Numbered from the stretch's first letter, positions 10,020 to 21,022 are shown. The stretch is DNA of 64,000 nt from Lithodes maja (GCA_037953745.1 JBAKBP010012358.1:1-64000); one strand, 5' to 3'. Notes: generated from the sequence alone by a model not told the origin. Made by a program: numbers and translations.

Positions 10020-11269
10020 TATTTACCTAATTGTATTTACCTAATTGTAGTTTACAGGAGTTGAGCTAAGCTCGTGTTGTCCCGTCTCTGTCTACTTTCA
10101 TCCAATTTTTTCTTGAAAATATGGATGTTCCTTGCCCCTACCACCTCCTCCAGCCTATTCCATTTGTCAATACATCTATAGGGGAAGCTAAACTTCCTGA
10201 TATCGTTCTTGCAGGTAGGTCTTTTTATTTTGTAGCTGTGGCCTCTAGTTATTCCTGTATCCATAATTAATATATCCTCCCTATCCAGCCTCTCCAGCCC
10301 TCGGGTGCATTTGTACATCATTATCATGTCTCCCCTCTCTCTCCTCTCTTTTAGACTCAGTAGATTTAATTTGTCTAGCCTCCCTTCATATGGCAGTTCT
10401 CTGAGACTTGGAACCAATCTAGTAACTGCTCTCTGGATTCTTTCTAACTTGTGAATATGCTTCTTAAAATGCGGGGACCACACCACTGCTGCATACTCCA
10501 ATCTTGGTCTAATCATACTTTTTATAATTTTCGCTACCATGGTCTCATCCAAGTAGTTCAGAGCAACTTTCATATTCCCGGCCATTGCATACATTCCGCT
10601 AAAGAGCTTGTTAATATGTTTCTCTAGCGACAAGCTATCTTGTATCTGTTTCAACCCTAAATCCTTTTCTTTATCGGCCTTCCTAATTATATTATCTCCC
10701 ATCCTGTACCGGGTACTCCCAATTTGGTCTATTCACACTTCTAACCATATTTAACACATGGCATTTACTTATATTAAATTTCATTTTCCACTTGGTGCTC
10801 CATTCGTATATTTTATCTAAATCCCCTTGCAGCTCCTCACAACTACTTTTATTTGTTATTTGTCTCATAATTTTTACGTCATCTGCAAACATTGACATGT
10901 AGGAGTTTATGCCTATCGGCAGGTCATTCACGTATAAGGAACATGAGAGGTGCCAACACAGATCCCTGCGGCACACCACTCTCAACTTTCCGCCACGATG
11001 AGTAAGTTCCTCTAATGTTGGTCCTCATTTCCCTAGGCCTATCTGTTAAATAGCTCTCCATCCATTTCAGCAAACTACCCCTGACACATCCTAGCGTCTC
11101 AAGCTTAGATAACAATCTCTTATGTGGTACCTTATCGAATGCTTTGGAAAGGTCTAAGTAGACGCAGTCCACCCATCCGCTTCTTTCTTGGAGTACATCT
11201 ATCACCCTACTGTAATAACATAGCAAACTGGTAACACAAGATGTCCCTTCTCTGAATCCAAATTTGTTT
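10020..11269 (-). pseudogene. LINE A reverse transcriptase, copy 1, 5'-truncated and frameshifted
   Basis: On the minus strand it encodes the RT and C-terminal region of the same LINE as 39731-40930. It starts at FGFREGTSCV, then shows LDLSKAFDKVPHK, SGVPQGSVLAP and the FADD catalytic box (MFADDVKIM). Coding falls in three overlapping pieces (11409-10924, 10985-10692, 10702-10052), so there are at least two frameshifts. The 3' end carries the family tail (TTACCTAATTG repeats on the plus strand). A 9-bp direct repeat GTTTGTATG at 10011-10019 and 11270-11278 is a likely target duplication. It is not functional. Confidence 0.85.
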
Positions 11270-11704
11270 GTTTGTATGTTTGCGTGTGACACAGTGTTGG
11301 CAGTAGCCGTCAGCTGCTGCCTGGTACTTTGCACTAGCAACCGCACCCACACGAGACACGTCAACACCCGCACTAAATACGTCCACAACTCCACACCCGC
11401 ACTAGACACAGTGGCGCCTAGGCCTACACATGTGACACACCTGCATCTCTGCCCACCCTGTTCAGTTGTGTGTGTGTGCGTGCGACGTTTTTCTATTGGT
11501 ATGTTTAGTGTCAGTTTGGGTTTGTGAATGTTTTCATTGTTTTTACCTGTGTGCTAGTGTTTTGTCTGGCCATTAATCATATAATGTTATCTAGTTTACT
11601 AGCTAGATAATGAGTAAAATAGGTCACGGCGAAATTAACCCGCCCGGCGGGGTAATTTCGCCGCGAGAGTAACTTTTTGCAAAAAATGGCAGCATGACCA
11701 AAAC

Positions 11705-11776
11705 ATTATATATATATATATATATATATACTGTATATATATATATATTTTTTTTTTTTTGGGGGGGGGGGGGGGC
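11705..11776. repeat. (TA)n, T-run and G-run low-complexity tract
   Basis: About 45 bp of TA repeats, then a T homopolymer and a G homopolymer, inside the TA-flanked element. Confidence 0.85.
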
Positions 11777-12036
11777 ATCTATAGCAGAAAGGCTGAATGT
11801 ATAGATAAAAAATTAAAAATGTAAAAATTCCATTTGTGGCAGTTTCTATTCGTCAAAATAAGAGATTTTCGGCAAAATTACCCCGTCTTACCCTAGTAAA
11901 GGTAAAATAGGCGCATATGAATAAGTAATAACGATATTTATCGTAAAATGACAATTATAGGCAGGAATGGAGCTTAATATTGCCGCCCAGAACTGTGGTG
12001 TTCACTACATCCTGCGCGCACAGGGATAACTGGTCC

Positions 12037-12437
12037 AATAATGAAAATGGAAGTTCACTTCCATAATTATCTGTTATCGGAGTACAGTACTGTATCATTT
12101 TAGTGCCCAACACTGATAGTACTGTACTGTAATGCCATTCAATAATGTGGAAATAATGTAGTACTGTACGTCAGTATTAGTAACTTGTACTTTTATCTTT
12201 CCAGATACCAGACTACAGTACAGTACATGCATCGGTACCCGGTATTGTTATTAGGTAGGTTGGTTACTCACAAGAATCTAATGAACAGGAAAATGTAAAA
12301 GATTAGTAAAGAAGAAGAAGCAAAAGTAGCTATAAGAAATAATAATAGACTATAGTATTCACTCATTGAACGAAGAAGTTATATCAAAACTACGAATCAG
12401 AAATATCTATTTAGTCTAAATACAAACATCCTTCAAA
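12037..12437. other. 5' flank of the host gene, no recognisable feature
   Basis: AT-rich, with repeated ACTGTA/GTACAG words. I see no clear TATA box or initiator that I would trust. Upstream non-coding exons cannot be excluded. Confidence 0.4.
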
Positions 12438-12993
12438 ATGACTGACATAGATAAAGAATACATTAAAGATCTAATAGCAAAGGGGAACCGATTTGAAGCA
12501 ATGAACATTTTTATACAAAGCAAATTCGGGAAACCAGACAACACTGAGAATGTCCACATAAAGCGAGAGCTCGGTGAGCCCAACGTGAAGGTTAAGAAGA
12601 ACAAAGGCGCAAGTAAAGACAAAGGCAGTTGTGAGAGTAACAAAGATGCAGCACGAGACCAAGGTAGTATTGTGAGTGACAAAGGCACTAGTAGAGAGAA
12701 TGGCAGTATTGAGAGTGACAGCGAGGGGAGTGATGGTGGTAGTGACAGTGAAAGTAGTGACAGTCCAAGTCCCTCGGCACCCCACAGTGACGCCCTGGTG
12801 CCGGAGGTGGAACTCAAGGAGGATGAGAACTTAGACGTAGATATAGAGACGGTTGATCCTCTTACTGATGACGTCCTGCTACCAAGACCCACCCAGATGT
12901 TGGAACAGCTGGGTCCAGCAGCGACCATCACTCAACAACAACAGCAGCATCAGCAGCAGCAACAACAACAACAACAACAACAAAATCTACAAG
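12438..12993 (+). CDS. Exon 1 of the uncharacterised gene
   Basis: Encodes the first 185 residues plus one base, starting MTDIDKEYIKDLIAKG. Positively charged and serine/aspartate-rich segments follow, then a glutamine run from CAA/CAG codons near 12935-12985. It ends at donor AAG|GTACC. The intron that follows is 5042 bp and full of transposons. Confidence 0.75.
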
Positions 12994-15900
12994 GTACCGT
13001 ACAATTCGTCCTTTTAATACTTAAAACACACATTTATATGGACGACGCACGACCTCATGTACCGTATACAAATTCGAAATCACCTACCGGTACCCGGTAC
13101 TAGGAATAACATCGGTAACTCTTTTCCACCCCTCTTACTCTTGGTTTTAGTCTCTTCACCAACGTCCATGCTTCGCTCCCATAAGTTAATGTCGGGATTA
13201 CCACACTGTCATGCAAGGACTTCTTTAATTCCATGCTGACCACCCTATTTCTTGTTACTGCTTTCAGCATTCCTACAACCCCCTTCCCCTGTTGCACCCT
13301 CTCCCACATTTCTTCATCCATACTCCCATCTATATTCAACACACTGCCCAAATACACTCACTCTCACTCTCTCTCTCTCTCTCTCTCTCTCACTACGAAG
13401 GCATATTCCCCAGTGGTTGCCACACACTCCTCTTTCCCCTTATACAGTAGGACTATTATGTCTGTCTTCCAGTCATCAGGTGCACTCCCCTTCTCCCATG
13501 CTTAGTTAACACATTTTCCATACCCATTCGATCACTATCTCACCACCATACCTCAGCATTTCTCCACAGGGTGCTTAGCGAGAAACAATTTGGATTCAGG
13601 GAAGGGAGATCTTGTGTATCTAATTTATTAAGCTTTTATAGCAGAGTTGTAGATGTTACACAGGAGAGAGAGGGATGGGTTGACTGTGTTTACCTGGACC
13701 TGAAAAAGGCCTTTGACAGGGTGCCTCACAAAAGGTTATTGTGGAAATTGCAGGTTGTTGGAGGTGTACATGGTAGGATGTTAAAATGGATGGAAAACTT
13801 TTTAATAGGAAGAGAAATGAGGACCACGATACGAGACGAATATTCACAGTGGAGGAGTGTGACGAGCGGAGTACCACAGGGATCAGTGTTGGGTCCGATA
13901 ATGTTCCTACTTTATGTAAACGACATGCCAGAAAACTTGAATAGTCATATGAATATGTTTGCGGATGACGCTAAGATCATGAAGAATGTCACCTGTATAG
14001 AAAGTTGTCAGGATCTTCAAAAGGACCTAGATGAGTTGCACAGATGGAGCCAAACCTGGAAAATGAGTTTCAATGCAGAAAAGTGTCATGTTTTGGAAGT
14101 GGGAACAAGTGAGATAAGGCCAAGCTGGGTGTACAAATTAGGAACTGAAATAATCGGCAAAACACGGCATGAGAAGGACCTTGGAGTGATAATACAAGAT
14201 GATCTATCCCCGGAGAAGCATATTAACATGATCATTGGAGGAGCATATGGAATAATAACCAATATGAGAGTGGCATTTAACTATTTGGATGAAGAAATGT
14301 TAAGAAAATTGATAATGACTATGATAAGACCAAGATTAGAATATGCAGCAGTGATATGGTCACCACATTTGAAAAAACATATAAACAAATTAGAGAAAGT
14401 CCAAAGGATAGCAACGAAGATGATCCCAAGATTGAAGGAGTTGACATATGAGGAAAGACTTAAGACACTACAACTGCCTACCTTGAAAGAGAGAAGGGAA
14501 CGAGGCGACTTAATAACGATGTTCAAGGGAGTAAAAAGTTTGGAACGAGTAGATAGGGAAGATCTATTCGTGAGGGATAATGGAAGGACAAGAGGGCACG
14601 AGTTTAAGCTGAGGAAGGGCAGATGTCGTAAGGACACAAAGAAATTCAGCTTCCCATATAGGAGTATAGAGACTTGGAACAACTTGGAGGAGGAGGTGGT
14701 GAGAGCGAGGAACATTAACATGTTCAAATCTAGGTTGGATAAAAGTAAATATGGAAATAGGGCAACATAAGTTATGATATGTTAGTCCAAAATACTGGGA
14801 ACTGGGAATATCCATTACGATACTTGTCTAAGTAAAATGGATTGATTATAAAGTAACTAAGACAGGACAACACGAGCGCTGCTCAATTCCTGTAAACTAC
14901 AAATAGGTAAATACAAATAGGTAAATACACACTCCATCTATTCTGATGCTTTCCCCATCTTCACTCTTTTCATGGCTTCACAGTTTTAGCAGTTTTATTT
15001 TGGCTATTATTAGACGATTTTATGCAGCTTAGGAAGGATCTGTGGCTGTTAACCCGGGAGCTGCGGGAAGACTCTTAAGAGTTCCCCCGGCGGACTGCGG
15101 GAAGACTCTCCTGAGTAAGTAAAATTAAAAATCAACTTTGACATCGAAAAAAAAAAAAAAAAAAAAATATTTTATTTTTTTATTTTTTTATTTTTGTTTG
15201 GCCCCTGGGCCATGCAAAATCTCAGTCCTCTACCTCCCCTCCTTCCCCACTTTCCTCCTATCCCTCAGTTATCACCTATTTTTCCTATTATTCCCTTATT
15301 CTGAGGTATATTTTCGTGCTAACATTAGCGAGTTGCAAGCAGGGTGTTGTCATCACTGATAGCAATTGAGTGCAAGAGAGAGAGAGAGTATCGATCGACT
15401 GTGTCGCAGTGGCCTTGGGGAAAATTGGCGGGAAGGTAGCTTGCCTCACCCATACATTATACAACTCGCGGGCTATATCTCCGATTTTGACCATCCAAAC
15501 GCTGTTTTCACTCGTTTTATTGTTGTTTCAGGTTAATACCTTTATAATCAACCCATAATAGGCGCATATGGATAATTATTAATGCTATTAATGGTACAAT
15601 GAATATTTTAGTGACGAAAAACCTCAAATACGTCAGCACAGGGGGAGGTTTTCAATTACCCCCGTGCGCACTTCAGAGGTTAAAAGGGTAAATACTATCT
15701 CAATCAACCCTCTTGACTTCCATATACCCTTCCTAATCTGAATAAAATCGTCTAATAATAGCCAGAAAGCAAAAAAAGAAGTGCGTCATCGATCCTCAGA
15801 GGGTTAATGATTATGACAATGTTAGTGTGCACTGTGCATTAGATAATTTTCAATGCTTTACTAGATAGAGACTGTATTATTTATTATTATTATAACAGTG

Positions 15901-18900
15901 ATTCTCAACCAGGGGTAAATTTACCCCCTGGGGGTAGAAAAATACATTGCATGAGGTAAATATATCGCACCGTACCTGAAAATTAAATATTAATTCTATA
16001 TTAAGCTATACCTGCCTAACCTGTTTTAGGGAAAGTTTGGCTGGTTTAGAGAAACAGGGAAGAAATTAGAAAACCCCCTCTAATCTAGGGAAACATAATT
16101 TCACGAAGAATTCATCAAAGTAACTTTGCAAATTTTCCAAACTTGGATGAGGTCATTAGTGAAGGACCCAGTGTGTTACCTGAGATAAAAGAAAACATCA
16201 CTGCACATTTGAAAATCTTGAATGACCACTTCACTGGCTACCTGTACTTTTCAGAAAACATGATTCCTACAGAGAGATGAATATCAAGACCTTTTACCAC
16301 TGATCTGTCGGATATGAAGGATGACGACCAAGCAAAAGAAGTTCTGATTGATCAGCAATCCTCAGCTATTCTTGAAACTTGTTGAATTTTGGATGAAACT
16401 CATAAATTCAATCCCATTTTTTACTCGGCGTGCCTTCAAAGTGCATGTTCCTTTTGTCACTACATATTATGTGAATCGGGGTTCTCTACTTTAATATCAA
16501 TGAAGACGTCACGAAGGCCAAGAACCGCCTAAAAGCTGATGACGACATGAGAGTAGCATTGTCATCAACATATCCTCCAATAAATATACTGGTTGACTCA
16601 ATGAATCAGCAGTGTTCCCACTGCTAATGCTTCTGGTATTGTTGTTCGATCTTGTTTGATTTAAGTGGACTGTATATTTTTTTCCATTATCAAAGTTTAC
16701 TTTGTGGAAAACCTTAATAATGAAGGTGTTTTCTATCCTCTTTATTTTCTGTGCCTTTATTCCCGCTACAGTTTTTTTGCATGGGAGTAAGGGGGTAAAT
16801 GGCGAAATACATCAAACCGAGGGGGTAAATGACTGAGGAAATGTTGAGATACACGATATATTTGTAAGGTACTGGTAATGTAAACTGGTAAATTGATATG
16901 GTATGGACATGTGGGTGCTGTGCTGGTATGGACATGTTGAGCGAATGGAAGATGAAAGCCTTACATAGAGAATATAGGGGGAGGTAGAGGGGTAGGAAGA
17001 CGTCCATTGAGATGGAGAGATTGTGTAGTACAAGCGTTGGAAGATACAGAAATGACTATAGATCAGGCAAGAGAAGCGGTAATAAATAGGAATGAATGGA
17101 GAATGCTTGTGAATAGACGAGTGATAACACGGTCACTTGGGAGAGGGGGTTGGGCGCCAGTTGGGCTAGAAAATAACCCGTCAGACGCCTGGCTCAGGGA
17201 GCCGGTATATGTGAAGGGTCTTGCCTGGATGTGTGGTGGCCGAGCAATGTTTTGGTGGAGCTTCGCTACGTGTTTGCCTGTCTGAGTTTCATAGTTAGGT
17301 AGGTTTGGCTGGCAGATGGGCATCACCCCCCCCCCAGAACTCCGGCTCCAGTCTACCCCGGGACCATTCCCAGCACCATCCCCCAAGTGATTTCACGTGT
17401 TTGCCTGCTGAGACCGAAACCTCTCCGGGAGGTCTGGGACCTGGGAATCTTTTGCTAGTAGATTCCAAATGGGCTTGGGTCTCTGGATTTTCTCCTGGGC
17501 GACCTATTGTATATGTGTGTGATTTTTTTTTCTTTTTTCCCTCGAGTCAGCCACCCCCAGCTATGGGTTATGTGCCTGGGTATATAGATAGATAGACATG
17601 TGAGAATGGAAGTTAATTGGTACAGTAGTATTAATATGTTATTGGTAGATGTCAAGCCCGGGCAACTTGACCTAGCGATTCGTGACGAACGCCTAATGTT
17701 AAACCACAACGAAGGGCGGTGCGTTCTTCGGTGCCACTAGCAAGAGTGGCGAACTCCACATAGGTAGGTGTTAATGGCCACCTCTTCTTGGGAATTACGG
17801 AATATAAAAAGTACAGTACTTGGAATAGACCAAGCAAGGATTGGAGTAAGGTATTGCGAAGTGATCTCCAAGCCAGGATCTGAATAGGGAGATGGGCCAG
17901 GATTATGACATAATTATGAAGAGCTGCTATCTGGTGAAACACATTCACATGCATGGGTCTTCATAAATATACTTATGCTTACTACAGTGTTACTGTATAC
18001 ATGTATAATATCATTAGATTCTACACTCCTCCCAGGATATGGACACATGGAAGGCATGGCAGGATATGGAGGCGTACCAGGAGGGGCGCCCTATGGTGGA
18101 GCCAACTATTGTGAATGTGTCCTGCCTCAGTACCCATCACAGGGGGACGGAGTGAATCAGACTGGCTCTCTTTGGCTGCACCAAAACACTCAACATCATC
18201 AACACCATCAACACCAACAGCAACAAGTACAACACGAACACCCAACACATCCCCAACATCTCCATCATCATCACCACCACCACCACCACCATCCTCACCA
18301 CCAACACCATCCTCCTCACGAACATCACCAGCACCAACAACAGCAACACCAAGAACAGCCACATCAGCCACAGCAGCAGCAACAACAACTGGAAGAAGAT
18401 GACGACCAAGTGAGTTTTATACATTTACTAGTTTTTGCTATTGTCAAAATCTACGGTACCGGTACTAAATTAGTGGTTGAAGTAAATCGTCTCCTAACTT
18501 TATCCAAACCTTGTGTATGCTGTAATATTGCATTACTTTCTCACTGTTAGCACAATACAACTGCTTGATCTGAAACTATTTTTTAAACCATGATCATCTA
18601 GGGTTTGATTAATATATTGTTGGGAATACTGTCTAATAGGATTTGAGTACAGGGAGTTTATGAGAGGGTAGCTCTATACAATACAAATATTTCAGTAAAT
18701 ATGGCAACATATTAACCACTTCAAATGTTCATGATAAAACTAACCAAATTCTTATTTTTAGACACCAAGACTACAGCGTGAAAAGCAAACGACCCCAAAT
18801 GATTTACATAAGAAAACCCACCAGAAATTCTTCCGAGACCAAGGGCGCCCGTATGTGTCTCGGGCAACAGGCAAAGAGATCCGAGGAAGAGCAATGGGGT

Positions 18901-19439
18901 CTCCGTGCAATTGTAAAAAGAAATGTTGGTCTAAAATTGAACTTGGGTCAGATGAAATATTCTCCGCTTTCTGGGATATGGGCAATTTTGATGAGCAAAA
19001 TGTTTATCTTTATGGAAACATTTCGATAAAGCCAGTTAGTCGTCATTATGTGAAAGGTTCCAACCGACGAACTTATACCTTTACATACTGGTGTAAAGTT
19101 CGGGGTAAACATGTAGAAGTGTGTAAGGAAATGTTCATGGGTGTGCACGGCCTTCAAAACAGCCGAGGAAGGATTGGAAATTTAATGAAGCAGATGAAAG
19201 ATGGTAACCTTCTGCCCAAGCCGGATCAACGAGGGAAACACAACAATCGTCCCAACAAATACTCTGATCAGTCACTCCAGGCAGCTCGGAGACACATTGA
19301 AATGTACATTAATAGAAATATGACTCTTAAGAAAATGTTTAGAGACTTTTACATGCCATGGTGTAATGAACATAAAATTATCCCAGTTAGTGAGGACAAA
19401 TATAGAAGAATTTATTCTGATGAATACAAGGTGTCATAA
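12438..19439 (+). CDS. Uncharacterised three-exon arthropod gene with Gln/His-rich middle and conserved Cys-containing C-terminal domain
   Basis: Exons 12438-12993, 18036-18409 and 18762-19439 join in frame to about 535 aa. Splice sites are CAAG|GTACC, CCCAG|GATAT, CCAA|GTGAGT and TTTTTAG|ACACC. Phases agree: one base carried over intron 1, and phase 0 at intron 2. Order: a short conserved-looking N-terminus (about 1-35), an acidic/serine-rich stretch, a glutamine tract, a glycine patch, a Gln/His-rich stretch with ten successive His, then a globular domain. That domain has a CNCKKKC cysteine cluster, FWDMGNFDEQN, VCKEMFMGVHG and RGKHNNRP. It resembles a widespread uncharacterised arthropod family as I recall it; some relatives are longer. 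A donor-like AAG|GTGTCA just before the stop leaves open a further exon. A nuclear role is only a guess from composition. Confidence 0.75.
13358..13392. repeat. (CT)n microsatellite
   Basis: CT dinucleotide run between two pieces of the antisense RTE-like fragment, at the point of its internal deletion. Confidence 0.9.
13571..14928 (+). mobile_element. LINE A, copy 2, 5'-truncated, with 399-aa open RT frame
   Basis: The open frame 13571-14770 encodes 399 aa: QFGFREGRSC, LDLKKAFDRVPHK, SGVPQGSVLGP, the FADD catalytic box (MFADDAKIM), SPEKHINM and the C-terminal RPRLEYAAVIWSPH and KERRERGD blocks. It aligns along its length with 39731-40930 but is a separate subfamily. The endonuclease and the first part of the RT are missing because the copy is 5'-truncated, so the frame does not begin at a natural start. 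The 3' end has CTGTAAACTAC and two AAATAGGTAAATAC units, the family tail. It interrupts the antisense RTE-like fragment. Confidence 0.85.
15049..15683. mobile_element. TTAA-flanked non-autonomous element (family H), copy 2
   Basis: Starts TTAACCCGGGAGCTGCGGG and ends GCGCACTTCAGAGGTTAA, with TTAA at both edges (15049-15052, 15680-15683). It matches copy 3 (48991-49570) over most of its length. It contains a poly(A/T) tract (about 15146-15190), a short GA run and no gene. TTAA at both ends with CC.../...GG termini fits a piggyBac-type MITE, though the two ends match only over a few bases. Confidence 0.6.
15896..16855 (+). mobile_element. Fossil hAT-type DNA transposon
   Basis: The left end CAGTGATTCTCAACCAGGGG is typical of hAT elements of the Charlie/ZBED type. 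The right end (GGGGGTAAATGACTG...GTTGAGATACACG) is its decayed inverted counterpart, since CTCAACC pairs with GGTTGAG-like sequence. Between them lie transposase remnants (16185-16627). No clean 8-bp duplication remains. Confidence 0.7.
16185..16627 (+). pseudogene. hAT transposase remnant with C-terminal dimerisation region
   Basis: Read across frameshifts, the sequence shows HLKILNDHF, then a later LCESGFSTL-like phrase and RLKADDDMRVALSS. These are the landmarks of the hATC region of ZBED-type hAT transposases. There are stops and shifts throughout. It lies within the fossil element in intron 1 of the host gene. Confidence 0.7.
16880..17140 (+). pseudogene. RTE-like LINE 3'-terminal fragment
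   Basis: Reads LVWTC-type RWYGHVERMED in a broken frame, then RWRDCVVQALEDTEMTIDQAREAV and RNEWRMLVNRRV. This is the C-terminal signature of an RTE-like LINE. A related fragment lies at 50075-50285. Only the end of the element survives. Confidence 0.7.
17405..17570 (+). repeat. Interspersed repeat (family G), copy 1
   Basis: Shares CGAAACCTCTCCGGG, GGTC.GGG, ATGTGTGTGA and GAGTC.GCCACC blocks with 22170-22335 (minus strand) and 51478-51560. It is non-coding and SINE-sized. I cannot name the family. Confidence 0.5.
18036..18409 (+). CDS. Exon 2 of the uncharacterised gene
   Basis: Encodes YGHMEGMAGYGG, then Gln/His-rich sequence including a run of His from CAC/CAT codons near 18274-18293, ending QLEEDDDQ. 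Acceptor CCTCCCAG and donor CCAA|GTGAGT are good matches to consensus. The extreme composition suggests a flexible linker. Confidence 0.75.
18762..19439 (+). CDS. Exon 3 of the uncharacterised gene, conserved domain
   Basis: Begins TPRLQREKQTTPND after a 352-bp intron with a TTTTTAG acceptor, and runs to TAA. It carries YVSRATGKEI, the CNCKKKC cluster, FTYWCKVRGKHVEVCKE, GKHNNRPNKY and the ending EDKYRRIYSDEYKVS. This is the best conserved-looking part of the protein. An ATTAAA at 19500-19505 may be a polyadenylation signal. Confidence 0.8.
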   Translation, partial: TPRLQREKQTTPNDLHKKTHQKFFRDQGRPYVSRATGKEIRGRAMGSPCNCKKKCWSKIELGSDEIFSAFWDMGNFDEQNVYLYGNISIKPVSRHYVKGSNRRTYTFTYWCKVRGKHVEVCKEMFMGVHGLQNSRGRIGNLMKQMKDGNLLPKPDQRGKHNNRPNKYSDQSLQAARRHIEMYINRNMTLKKMFRDFYMPWCNEHKIIPVSEDKYRRIYSDEYKVS

Positions 19440-20004
19440 TAGCAAAATAATGTAGGCTTGGTGATAAAACCAAGTATCGGTAAACTACATTAGTTTTTCA
19501 TTAAATATTAATCTATTTCATATACCAATTGAACCATATTGTAAATACTCATGCTTCATATGTTTAGTTTGTAAAATCAAATGTTTAGTGGTTTCTTGTT
19601 ACATTTTCATATTTGAAATTATATTGGCCTATACTACATCTATACGCTGAGCTTGAACATGATGTATAACAGTGACAATCCTACCTATTGTCGATCATTG
19701 TAGACCTAGTTACATAAACTTGTGTTAGTGACAAAGTAGAAATATGAATACATATAATCCATCTACCGTATATTTAGTACATTATTGTTAGGTACAATAT
19801 GTAAGTACAGTAATCCTTTGGTTAGTTTGGGTTCAGGTTGTGTACAGAACATACCAGCGCATGGATATTTGAAGGCATAAAAGCTACTCAGCTACAGTGT
19901 GGTGAGAGATTTAGGATACAATTTATTTAGTGTTTTGTACATCATAACTTATCCATACCGGTACTTATAATACAATCATTAGGCAGTCATAGATACTATA
20001 CGTA
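19440..20004. other. Probable 3' UTR and flank, otherwise nothing recognisable
   Basis: AT-rich, with no further exon that I can support. Relatives of the gene, as I recall them, can continue beyond this point, but I found no matching coding block here. Confidence 0.4.
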
Positions 20005-21022
20005 CAGTGGTCCCTTGCATTTGGCGATTTAATTAGTCTAGCCAAACCATCGCCAAAAGTGTATTTCGCCAAACGTAGATAGTACTTTAAATGGGAAAAT
20101 TATCCATTAGTCTTTGACGAGGCCCGAGTTCACCCTTTTCAAACCGCCTGGCATGCGCATCATCGATCGCCGACACACTCGGCACCGTCTGCTTACTCTG
20201 TTTTTGCTAGAAGACAGGCCTAGCCTATAATTATATCTCCACAAAGAAATGACCTAACCTAGGTTAGATGTATATCAGGCAGCAGAACTCATTGTTATCT
20301 TGTGAATAAGCAATAACCACATAACCTTAGCAACAAGTTGCCAAGTCACTAGCTAGCCAGACCAAGAAATGGTCTAACCTAGCTTAGATATATATCAGGA
20401 GGCATAAATCACTTTTACCTTGTGAATGGTGAAGACTAGAATTTTCTATACCAACTGCTTTTCGATTGAGCAAAATAATGAAATTGGTTTTGGATCCGTG
20501 GTCACTTCTTTGATTAATTATTGATTGGGCCCCTGAGTCAGCTGATGCGCGCGTGTGTCGCGAACTGTTCGGCACAATAAACAAAGCAAAACACGAGATA
20601 TGAGGTTCACAAATCGGCTTGGTCAAGATTACTCTATTAATATACGTTTATGAAATATACCTGGGATATTCTCGCTATCCAAGCAGCTCAGTTAGGGTTT
20701 TGTGAGTAGGCCTAAGCCTATCTATAGCCTAGCCTCGGCCTAAGAGTAACTCTCAATACGGCGCTCCACTGTAGCCTACATGAAACATTAACAGCAATAA
20801 AAAAAGAGAATAGATAAGATTTTATTTACCATGAATTATTTAGAGTTAGGCCTGGTGACACAAGCTTGCGGGCGGTAGATTCTGGGCCGACGCCATTCTG
20901 TGACTTCAGCATTCTCACCAAGTGTATTTGAAGCGCCAAATTCGGATTCTGGTACCATATCCAACCTATCGCCAATACTGTGTTTCGCCAAGCTGAAACC
21001 CGCCAAATGCGAGGGACCACTG
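20005..21022. mobile_element. TA-flanked Tigger/pogo-like MITE
   Basis: 1018 bp with inverted ends CAGTGGTCCCTYGCATTTGG and a TA duplication on each side (20003-20004, 21023-21024). The subterminal parts repeat TCGCCAAA/TTTGGCGA several times on both sides. There is no transposase. CAGTGGTCCC-type ends and TA targets fit the pogo/Tigger group of Tc1/mariner. Confidence 0.8.

Larger units (their letters stand above)
9739..11893. mobile_element. TA-flanked element with 24-bp inverted ends, carrying a LINE insertion
   Basis: The left end GGGTAAGACGGGGTAA (from 9739) and the inverted right end ending at 11893 match over 24 bp with one mismatch. A TA dinucleotide flanks each side (9737-9738 and 11894-11895). 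Without the inserted LINE (about 1.25 kb) it is about 0.9 kb and has no transposase, so it is non-autonomous. TA duplication fits the Tc1/mariner group broadly, but the termini do not let me name a family. A partial internal copy of the end (GGGGTAATTTCGCCG) sits near 11649. Confidence 0.75.
9268..12036. mobile_element. TTAA-type non-autonomous repeat (family H), copy 1, interrupted
   Basis: Begins TTAACCCGGGAACGGCG at 9268 and follows the other two copies (15049 and 48991). Shared blocks are the TTATCACCTATTTTCC block, TATATTTTCGTG, and TTTTATTGTTG..CAGGTTA up to about 9736. The family continues at 11896 with AATAGGCGCATATG. The gap is the TA-flanked element 9739-11893. The right end near 12036 is too decayed to fix. 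Confidence 0.55.
13100..14998 (-). pseudogene. RTE-like LINE fragments, antisense in intron 1, split by LINE A
   Basis: On the minus strand, 14998-14929 reads as MGKAS..IDGV and 13566-13400 continues with EMLRYGGE, APDDWKTDIIVLLYKGKEE. After the (CT)n tract, 13357-13100 gives YLGSVLNIDGSMDEE and LTYGSEAWTL. These are successive blocks of an RTE-like reverse transcriptase with the catalytic middle deleted. LINE A copy 2 (13571-14928) sits in the middle. The fragment cannot be functional. The family call rests on the characteristic thumb and C-terminal phrases. Confidence 0.75.

Noticed and set aside
12435..12931. Minus-strand open frames over exon 1 of the host gene
   Set aside because: Ser/Leu-rich shadows; the plus frame has splice-consistent continuation into exons 2 and 3.
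15896..16855. 8-bp hAT target duplication
   Set aside because: TATTATAA on the left does not match TATATTTG on the right well enough.
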